In this document: piece after piece, positions 42,926 through 49,945 of the stretch
How the letters are laid out: each line of letters opens with the position of its first letter
Position numbering within the stretch: the first letter of the stretch is position 1
Assembly (NCBI GenBank): GCA_021818105.1
Contig: JAKAFB010000008.1
Coordinates: forward strand, 18,706-82,705
Length of the DNA: 64,000 nt
Direction: 5' to 3'
Source: Acidobacteriota bacterium
GTDB lineage: Bacteria; Acidobacteriota; Terriglobia; Terriglobales; Acidobacteriaceae
The notes under the pieces: generated by a model
The model's input: only the letters and a program-made list of their open reading frames with translations
Told to the model about the DNA's origin: nothing
The model's database searches: none
Translations under genes and position numbers: made by a program

Positions 42926-43519
42926 ATCGCATTCGATAAACGCTCGGCAAAGTCCTTTATTCGCATCAACGACCGCATTCGCGCCCGCGAAGTTCGCGTC
43001 ATCGACGAGAATGGCGAACAGCTCGGCATTCTGCCTCCCTTTGAAGCTCTGAAGATCGCCCGTGAGCGCGGTCTTGACCTTGTCGAAGTATCTCCCAACG
43101 CCATCCCCCCCGTCTGCCGCATCCAGGATTACGGCCGCTTTCTCTATGAGAAGGACAAAAGTGAGCGTGCCGCCCGCAAGAAGCAAAAGGTCATCACCGT
43201 CAAGGAAGTCAAGTTCTCCGTCACCGTTGACGAGCATGACTACCAGACCAAAAAGAATCAGGCCGTCCGCTTTCTGAATGATGGCGACAAGGTCAAGGCC
43301 AGTCTCCGCTTCCGTGGTCGCCAGATGGCACACCGCGAGCTCGGCTACAACATCATCAACCGCCTCATCCAGGACATCGGCGATGCCGGCACCGTCGAGT
43401 TCATGCCGCGAATGGAGGGCACCATCCTCCACGCTATCATCGCCCCATCCAAGAAGGACGCGCCCAAGCCCAAGCCTGCCGCGCCTCCTCAGGCAGCTCC
43501 TGTGCCTCAGGCCCAGTAA
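42926..43519 (+). CDS. infC: Translation initiation factor IF-3, apparent AUC start codon
   Basis: (M)AFDKRSAKSFIRINDRIRAREVRVIDENGEQLGILPPFEALKIARERGLDLVEVSPNAIPPVCRIQDYGRFLYEKDKS...: IF-3. The conserved start coincides with ATC 42926 preceded by ggagga (42915-42920). The track ORF from 42578 overlaps mtaB and is not credible. Confidence 0.93.
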   Translation: MAFDKRSAKSFIRINDRIRAREVRVIDENGEQLGILPPFEALKIARERGLDLVEVSPNAIPPVCRIQDYGRFLYEKDKSERAARKKQKVITVKEVKFSVTVDEHDYQTKKNQAVRFLNDGDKVKASLRFRGRQMAHRELGYNIINRLIQDIGDAGTVEFMPRMEGTILHAIIAPSKKDAPKPKPAAPPQAAPVPQAQ

Positions 43520-43543
43520 GCGCAGCAGTCCCGCATCAAGTGC

Positions 43544-43570
43544 AGGCCGCCCCTCAATGGGCGGCCTTTC
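43544..43570 (+). terminator. Rho-independent terminator after infC
   Basis: aggccgccc / gggcggcct followed by ttctc. Confidence 0.75.
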
Positions 43571-43605
43571 TCATGTGCTCCCATTCCGCCGTGTATGCTG
43601 GCCCC

Positions 43606-45750
43606 ATGCAGATTTCGTCTCGACTCCTGCCGCGCATCGCCTGCGCCGCCTTGGCCCTCCTGCCCCTGTTCGTCGCCGCCGCGCAAACCGCCCCCGCGCC
43701 GCAGCCGCATTTCCCCACCACTGACGACCTTCGCCACATTAAGGTCATCTCCGCGCCGCTCCTTTCGCCCAGTGGGCAACAGGCCCTCTTCACGGTTACT
43801 GACCCCACCGCCGACGGTGGCAAGTCTCACCTCTGGCTCGTGCCCGTCTCCGGTTCTGAATCGGCCCGCCAGCTCACCTTTTCCCCGCCAGATGACAAGC
43901 GCGGTGAACACAGCGCCCAGTGGTCGCCCGATGGCTCCGCAATCTTCTTTCTCGCTAAGCGCAGCCAGCACACCCAGCTCTTCCGCCTCGATCTCCGCGG
44001 CGGCGAGGCCGCTCCCTACGACCTCAAAATCCTCCCGCCCATTGACGAATCCAGAGACAAGAACGCCATCCCACCGCCCTCCGCCGACAGCAAAACCGAA
44101 AAGCCCCAGCCCGTCGAGTCTCTGCCCATCGACGTCTCCGGCTTCACCGTCTCCTCTAGCGGCAAATGGCTCGCCCTCTGGGCCCGTGACCCCCAAACTC
44201 TTGGCGAAAAGAAGCAGAAAGACGCCAAGGCCGACGCCACTTGGGTCGATCACGAGCAGCACCTCACGCGCCTGTACCTCGCCGCCCTCAAGCCCGACGG
44301 ATCTCTCAGCGGCTCGCTCCAGCCCGTCACCGTCACGCCCAACGTCCAACACGCCGTCTGGTCGCCTGCCTCCGACCATCTCCTCGTCTTCACTGAGGCG
44401 CCCAACAACGCCTCTGACCTCGGCCCCGCCGGCGCCGCCTGGCTCGTGGACGCCGCCGCCCCTGGCGATCCCGCCAAACTCGATGCCATCCCCGCCACCG
44501 TCCGCGGCGGTGTCTTCACCCCCGACGGCAGCCGCATCATCTTTGCCGCGCAAACGCCCGACGACGCACCACCCGGCTACGACGAGCTCTTTGCCCTCTC
44601 TGCCAGCGGCTCCGGCTCACCCGTGCGCCTCGCTCCCCACTTCAACGGCCAGCTCAGCGCCGCAGTGACTTTCACCCCTGACGGCACCCTCATCGCCCCT
44701 GCTGCCATCGGCACGCGCGTCACCGCCGTCCGCATCGTGTTTGAGGGCCACGCCGCGCCCGCGCCCATCCACTTCAATGCCACAGCCGTCACCGCCCTCA
44801 CCACCAACCGCAACCGCTCCGGCTGGCTCTGGCTCGACGAGAGCGGCGGCCGGCCCGTGAAGCTCTGCTATGCTCAGCATCTCGGCCAGCCCTGCACCGC
44901 CTTGCCCACGCCCGCGCTCACCCCCGCCAACATCCGCCACCTCGCCCCGCAGCTCGTCCGCTGGCAAAGCGACCACCTCACCATCGAAGGTCTGCTCTAC
45001 CTGCCTCCCCAGGCCGCCTCCGCCAAAGTCCCCCTCGTTGTCGATGTCCACGGCGGTCCATTCGGCGCTTTTGAAGACCGCAATGACCCCTTCGTCGCCT
45101 TCCTCGTCGGCCACGGCTGGGCCGTCCTCCGTCCCAACCCCCGCGGCTCCTCCAACTACGGCGTCTCCTTCGCCGCGGCCAACAAGAACGACCTCGGCGG
45201 TGGCGACTACCGTGACATCATGGCCGGCGTAGACTACGCCCTCGCCCACTTCCCCCTCGACCCCGACCGCATGGCCCTCATGGGCTATAGCTACGGCGGA
45301 GAGATGGCCGCCTTCGTCGAAGGCAAAACCGACCGCTTCAAGGCCATCATCAGCGCAGCCCCTGTTATCGACCAGTTCAGCGAGTACGGCACTGAGAGCG
45401 GCTCATGGTACGACCGCTGGTACTTCGGCCAGCCCTGGCTGCGCATGCAGGATGCCTGGCGTCAAAGCCCGCTCTCCGGCGCCGCCCATGCCAAAACGCC
45501 CTTCCTGCTCCTCCAGGGCGAAAGCGACACCACCGACCCCCTCGGCCAGTCGCAGGAGATGTACCGTGCCCTCCGTCAGCAGGGCGTCCCTGTCCAGCTC
45601 GTCACCTACCCGCGCGAGGACCACGGCCCGCTAGCCATGGGCATCTTCGGCCGTCCCTCGCCCGAGCCCTGGCACGGCTACGACGCCCGCCTGCGCATCG
45701 TCCAATTCCTCCAGAAAGCTCTCAACTCCGCGCCGCAGCACGCCCCATAG
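43606..45750 (+). CDS. Exported S9 family (prolyl oligopeptidase / DPP-like) peptidase
   Basis: Signal peptide MQISSRLLPRIACAALALLPLFVAAAQ; WD40-like TolB beta-propeller segments; VDVHGGPFGAFEDR, MALMGYSYGGEMAAFV (GxSxGG), LLLQGESDTTDPLGQSQEMYRALRQQGVPVQLVTYPREDHG. Confidence 0.93.
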   Translation: MQISSRLLPRIACAALALLPLFVAAAQTAPAPQPHFPTTDDLRHIKVISAPLLSPSGQQALFTVTDPTADGGKSHLWLVPVSGSESARQLTFSPPDDKRGEHSAQWSPDGSAIFFLAKRSQHTQLFRLDLRGGEAAPYDLKILPPIDESRDKNAIPPPSADSKTEKPQPVESLPIDVSGFTVSSSGKWLALWARDPQTLGEKKQKDAKADATWVDHEQHLTRLYLAALKPDGSLSGSLQPVTVTPNVQHAVWSPASDHLLVFTEAPNNASDLGPAGAAWLVDAAAPGDPAKLDAIPATVRGGVFTPDGSRIIFAAQTPDDAPPGYDELFALSASGSGSPVRLAPHFNGQLSAAVTFTPDGTLIAPAAIGTRVTAVRIVFEGHAAPAPIHFNATAVTALTTNRNRSGWLWLDESGGRPVKLCYAQHLGQPCTALPTPALTPANIRHLAPQLVRWQSDHLTIEGLLYLPPQAASAKVPLVVDVHGGPFGAFEDRNDPFVAFLVGHGWAVLRPNPRGSSNYGVSFAAANKNDLGGGDYRDIMAGVDYALAHFPLDPDRMALMGYSYGGEMAAFVEGKTDRFKAIISAAPVIDQFSEYGTESGSWYDRWYFGQPWLRMQDAWRQSPLSGAAHAKTPFLLLQGESDTTDPLGQSQEMYRALRQQGVPVQLVTYPREDHGPLAMGIFGRPSPEPWHGYDARLRIVQFLQKALNSAPQHAP

Positions 45751-45785
45751 CCGCCGCGCCCATCTTGCGATATACTGACCAAAGC

Positions 45786-45820
45786 GCCTTGAACGCAGGG
45801 AAGTCCCTGTCTAACAAGGC
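45786..45820 (+). promoter_or_regulatory. Structured 5' leader element upstream of rpmI-rplT
   Basis: Nested stem: GCCTTG(45786-45791)/CAAGGC(45815-45820) enclosing CAGGG(45796-45800)-AAGT-CCCTG(45805-45809); TATACT -10-like hexamer upstream. Confidence 0.5.
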
Positions 45821-45862
45821 AATCCGGATGAGGCAACACCCTCCTCCAAAACGAGAAAAACA

Positions 45863-46060
45863 ATGCCCAAGTTGAAGACCCATTCGGGCGCGGCCAAGCG
45901 CTTCAAGAAAACTGGCACCGGCAAAATCAAGCGGGGCCAGACGAAGACGCGGCACATCCTTTCGTCCAAATCTCCCAAGGTCAAGCGCAAGCTCGGCAAA
46001 ATCGTGCTTGTCTCTGACGGAGATTACGCAAAGGTAGCGCGCATGATTCCCTACGCCTGA
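45863..46060 (+). CDS. rpmI: 50S ribosomal protein L35
   Basis: [46 protein letters not shown]. Confidence 0.98.
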   Translation: MPKLKTHSGAAKRFKKTGTGKIKRGQTKTRHILSSKSPKVKRKLGKIVLVSDGDYAKVARMIPYA

Positions 46061-46272
46061 TGGCTGTGCCGCCGCCCGTTAGGGCGAGCGGCGCTTCCGG
46101 GCCCCAGCGAACGCGTTGCGCGGGCCCCCGGCACACCGGACACCCGTTTCCGTCCGCCCGCCGAGACATCCAGGCTTGTATGAGCGAGTGAAGAGGCCCA
46201 CAGCGCCGCCCCACCGGGCCGCGCCTCCTGCCTCCAGCCGCCTGACCAACAAACGCAAAATGGAGAAACCCC

Positions 46273-46641
46273 ATGCCTCGCGTAAAACGCAGTACCAAGC
46301 GGAATGACCGCCGCAAAAAGATTCTCGACAGAGCCAGCGGCTACTTCCTCACAAAATCCAAGCTCTACCAGGCAGCGCAGGAAGCCGTCGAACGCGGCCT
46401 CAAGTTCGCCTATACCGGCCGCCGCCAGAAGAAGCGCCAGTTCCGCTCCCTCTGGATTGTCCGCATCTCCGCTGCCGCCAAGCTCAACGGCACCAGCTAC
46501 TCCCAGTTCATCAACGGACTCAAAAAGGCCGGCATCGAGCTCGACCGCAAAATCCTCGCCGACATCGCCGTCAAGGACGCCGCCGGCTTCACCGACCTCG
46601 CCAACAAGGCCAAAGCCGCCCTCGCCGCCAAGGCCGCGTAA
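46273..46641 (+). CDS. rplT: 50S ribosomal protein L20
   Basis: [100 protein letters not shown]. Confidence 0.98.
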   Translation: MPRVKRSTKRNDRRKKILDRASGYFLTKSKLYQAAQEAVERGLKFAYTGRRQKKRQFRSLWIVRISAAAKLNGTSYSQFINGLKKAGIELDRKILADIAVKDAAGFTDLANKAKAALAAKAA

Positions 46642-46667
46642 CAGCAACAATCCAGTAGCAGGCAGCA

Positions 46668-46700
46668 AAAAGCCCCGGAGCAATCCGGGGCTTTTGCATT
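46668..46700 (+). terminator. Rho-independent terminator of rplT
   Basis: aaaagccccgga-gcaa-tccggggctttt followed by gcattt. Confidence 0.9.
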
Positions 46701-46790
46701 TGCCTGACACCACGCATACCCCGCGCGATGGTACGATCCGATCGCGTTGCCGTGCGCAACGGCAAGCGCGGAAAGGGAGCAAGCCTGACA

Positions 46791-46982
46791 ATGAGCCAGT
46801 ACACGGATGAAGAATTCAGGAAGATGGCCGATGAAATTGGTGACTGGATAGCAAAAGACGTGATTATCCACATTCCCCAAAATGCCTCTGTGCATCGTGA
46901 GGCAGTGGGTGTCTGGGTCGAGTGTCAGGTCCTGGTGCCTTGGCCTCAAGAATCAAATGCAAATCAATCCGAAAGCCTATAG
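46791..46982 (+). CDS. Small hypothetical protein, convergent with and overlapping the DpnI-like gene
   Basis: 63-aa ORF MSQYTDEEFRKMADEIGDWIAKDVIIHIPQNASVHREAVGVWVECQVLVPWPQESNANQSESL; preceded by ggaaaggga. Confidence 0.45.
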   Translation: MSQYTDEEFRKMADEIGDWIAKDVIIHIPQNASVHREAVGVWVECQVLVPWPQESNANQSESL

Positions 46983-47731
46983 TGGCCCCGGCCTGAAAAA
47001 TGAAGCACACCAAGGTCCAGAAGGATCTGCAACTGCTGGCGAATCTTGTCCCTCACATGTCGATTCCCCGGATACGCTATTGCAAATTCGCTCTCCAGCG
47101 CATAAATATCGCCCAAGCTAAATGTCGCCTTGCCCAACTCGCGCACCATCTGAAGCGTCAGTAGCGTCCATCCGCGCTGCTTAACATCTTTCTTCGCCAA
47201 AGGCAGAAATCGTTGAAAACGCCTGCGCACATCCGCGACAGGCTGCACTACGCCTTTTTCAACTACAGCAACTTCGCCGTCGCTTGCTATGCGGTCAAGT
47301 CGAATATTGCACCCAACCCAACCCGCACGACGAGCGTTTGGCCCAAGCGGCGGTCGCTTCTCAACGACTTCAGGCACAAGGAAGCTGGAGTGTATTGCTG
47401 CAAACGACCGAATCTCCCAGTCCTTTGTTCGCTCAAGCAGGCAAAGCGTCGGAGCCTTCCGCGAGAGCACGCGCTGCATCATCGCATCAAATGCGCCATC
47501 CACCAGCGAGCCACGCGGACGCCGCTCGAACGTCTTCAGTTCATACCGGTGGCTGCACTTCGGACAAACAAAGTCCGTTGCTCTCGTATTCGCCGCTGTC
47601 GCGCGTACTTCATCCGCGTCGCAAGCAAGGCAATAAGCGTTGCGCGCAAACCAGCCCTCAGAAAGCACCCGTGCGCGCTGTGAGGCACTCTTGTAGTGCT
47701 CCGCTAGCGAAAGGTCGCAAATCAAATCCAT
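46964..47731 (-). CDS. DpnI-like Type IIM methyl-directed restriction endonuclease
   Basis: Strong full-length match, from memory, to the DpnI protein: LAEHYKSASQRARVLSEGWFARNAYC-C, TDFVCPKCSHRYELKTF (PD-(D/E)XK D...E-x-K with Zn Cys), DGAFDAMMQRV, KRPPLGPNARRAGWVGCNI, KQRGWTL, KIRQQLQILLDLGVLHFSGRGHYRL (wHTH). Confidence 0.93.
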   Translation of the reverse strand: MDLICDLSLAEHYKSASQRARVLSEGWFARNAYCLACDADEVRATAANTRATDFVCPKCSHRYELKTFERRPRGSLVDGAFDAMMQRVLSRKAPTLCLLERTKDWEIRSFAAIHSSFLVPEVVEKRPPLGPNARRAGWVGCNIRLDRIASDGEVAVVEKGVVQPVADVRRRFQRFLPLAKKDVKQRGWTLLTLQMVRELGKATFSLGDIYALESEFAIAYPGNRHVRDKIRQQLQILLDLGVLHFSGRGHYRLSD

Positions 47732-47792
47732 GCAGCCGCCCCAAGTTACCTTGCGCCAAGCATAACCGAAGCAGCAGACACGACGAGCTCAC

Positions 47793-48524
47793 TCACTCCG
47801 GCCGCAGCACCAGCTTGTCATACAGCCCGCCCACAATGGCTCCCACCGTCACAGCCGCCAGAGCGATGTAACCCGCTTCTATCCCGAACAACGTATGCGG
47901 CAGCCGTGCGATGCCAAACCAGCTTGCTGCAATCAGGGCCCCGCCCAGCAGCGCAGCCATCAGCACTCCCTGCAGCACGCCTTTGCGGTGTCTCACCGCA
48001 AGCAGCCACGCCACCCCGTAGGCGAACAGCAGACACACCGCCGCGGTCAGCAGGTGCGGCGAGAGCCACCACACAATCTGCTTCACCTGCGCTTGCGTCA
48101 GCCCCACGGCCTGCATCCACTCCGCGCGGAACATGTAGTGCGAATGCCAGATGGCTCCCACGTACCAGGCCACAAACGCCGCCAGAAGCACGGGCAGATG
48201 GTAAATCTGCTTCCTTCCCGCCTTCACTTCGACTTCCTTGTACGGCACGGCTTGCACCGCCTCGGCCAGGCAGTCCTGGTTACACTCCGCACGTTCCGGC
48301 CAGCGCGTACAGTCACACAAGCGCAAACTGGTACTCGCCTCCAAGACCGTCGCCTCTGCATGCCGCAGATCAATGCCGACAACGGCTGGTTTCTGGTTCT
48401 CCGGGCATGTCACCGGTCGGCCGCCCGAATACCGCTCGCGAATCGCACGCCGCCACAATGCCGGCAGAAGCAGCAGGAAGGAAACTACAACAGCAAACAC
48501 CACGAGCCAGATGAGGAAGACCAT
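47793..48524 (-). CDS. Hypothetical membrane protein with Cys-rich cytoplasmic motif and C-terminal DUF1761-like TM region
   Basis: MVFLIWLVVFAVVVSFLLLLPALW...LRLCDCTRWPERAECNQDCLAEAV...LLAAFVAWYVGAIWHSHYMFRAEWMQAVGLTQAQVK.... Confidence 0.75.
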   Translation of the reverse strand: MVFLIWLVVFAVVVSFLLLLPALWRRAIRERYSGGRPVTCPENQKPAVVGIDLRHAEATVLEASTSLRLCDCTRWPERAECNQDCLAEAVQAVPYKEVEVKAGRKQIYHLPVLLAAFVAWYVGAIWHSHYMFRAEWMQAVGLTQAQVKQIVWWLSPHLLTAAVCLLFAYGVAWLLAVRHRKGVLQGVLMAALLGGALIAASWFGIARLPHTLFGIEAGYIALAAVTVGAIVGGLYDKLVLRPE

Positions 48525-48838
48525 GGCCCACCACCTTATGGCCGGAAGTCTGCACCCCCGTCGCAATTCATTCAGTGATCCCCATCACATTTGCCGGAGC
48601 CTGCATCACAACTGGCCGGATACCCGGTTGCCCCGCCCACACACGCATTCCAAACTAGGCGCTAGAAGCTGAGAACTGGCAGTTAAAGTACCCCGGGCCC
48701 CTACCCGCTTTAATATTTGCAGTTTTCCACAGAAGGCTTGCCGATAATTTCACCTCCCGCCTGCGCCCCAGCACGCACGCCGCCAGCCATTCATGCGCCT
48801 TCGCCGCTCCATGCAATGGTTTATCCTGCTGATAACGC

Positions 48839-49945
48839 ATGACGAACGAAGCCATTCCCAATCTGACGGCATTTGACGAGGCCGCCCTCGACCAGGCCTT
48901 TGCCGCATTGGAGCGCCAGGCCCGCGACGGCGCTTCCGCGCTCTCATCTCCTGAAGCAGTTGAGGCTTTTCGTTTGCAGTGGCTCGGCCGCAAGCAGGGT
49001 CTGCTCAAGGATGTCTCTGACCGCTGGCTCAAAGCCGCCCCGCCCGCCGCAAAAAAGCCCGTCGGCGAGCGCTTCAAGGTTCTCAAGGAGCTGGTCGAAA
49101 CCCTCCTCGACGCCGCTCTGGGCGCGGGTCCCAGCGACGCCGCCCTCGCCGCCGAAGCCATCGACATCACTCTGCCCGGCACCCGCCGCCTCACCGGCGC
49201 CGAGCACCCCATCACCCGCACGCTCAATGAAATCGTCTCCGTCTTCGCCGCGCTCGGCTACTCCGTCGGCGTCGGCCCCGAGGTCGAAACCGACTTCTAC
49301 AACTTCGAGTGCATGAACTTCCCGCCCGGCCACCCCGCCCGCGACACCCAGGACACCCTCGTCGTCGCCGGCCAGGAGCGCCGCGCCCAGCGTGACCGCC
49401 TCCTCCTGCGCACCCACACCTCGCCCGTTCAGATGCGCACCATGGAGCAGCAGCCACCCCCGGTCCGCATCGTCATTCCCGGCAAAGTCCACCGCAACGA
49501 CGCCCAGGACGCCACCCACTCGCCCATCTTCCATCAAGTCGAAGGCCTCTGCGTCGACACCAACATCACCTTCAGCGACCTGAAGGGCACGCTCGACCAC
49601 GCCATGAAGGCCCTCTTCGGCTCGTCCGTCAAAACACGCTTCTTCCCGTCGTTCTTCCCCTTCACCGAGCCCTCGGCCGACGTGCAGATCAGCTGCATTT
49701 TTTGTGGAGGGAAGGGCTGCCGCAAGTGCAAGCAATCCGGCTGGATTGAGCTGCTCGGCTGCGGCATGGTCGACCCCGCCGTCTTCGCCTTCGCCGCGGA
49801 AAAGCAACCCGCCTACGATCCGAAAAAGATCTCCGGCTTCGCCTTCGGCATGGGCGTCGAGCGCATCGCCATGATGAAGTACGGCATCAGCGAAATCGGC
49901 CAGTTCTACGCCGGAGATATGCGCTTCCTGGGGCAATTCGCATGA
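48839..49945 (+). CDS. pheS: Phenylalanyl-tRNA synthetase alpha subunit
   Basis: TRTLNEIVSVFAALGYSVGVGPEVETDFYNFECMNFPPGHPARDTQDT..., PVRIVIPGKVHRNDAQDATHSPIFHQVEGLCVD, ISGFAFGMGVERIAMMKYGI. Confidence 0.97.
   Translation: MTNEAIPNLTAFDEAALDQAFAALERQARDGASALSSPEAVEAFRLQWLGRKQGLLKDVSDRWLKAAPPAAKKPVGERFKVLKELVETLLDAALGAGPSDAALAAEAIDITLPGTRRLTGAEHPITRTLNEIVSVFAALGYSVGVGPEVETDFYNFECMNFPPGHPARDTQDTLVVAGQERRAQRDRLLLRTHTSPVQMRTMEQQPPPVRIVIPGKVHRNDAQDATHSPIFHQVEGLCVDTNITFSDLKGTLDHAMKALFGSSVKTRFFPSFFPFTEPSADVQISCIFCGGKGCRKCKQSGWIELLGCGMVDPAVFAFAAEKQPAYDPKKISGFAFGMGVERIAMMKYGISEIGQFYAGDMRFLGQFA

Noticed and set aside
42578-43519. ORF-track infC start at 42578 (313 aa)
   Set aside because: It extends over 200 nt into mtaB in another frame; IF-3 homology and the SD place the start at 42926 (AUC).
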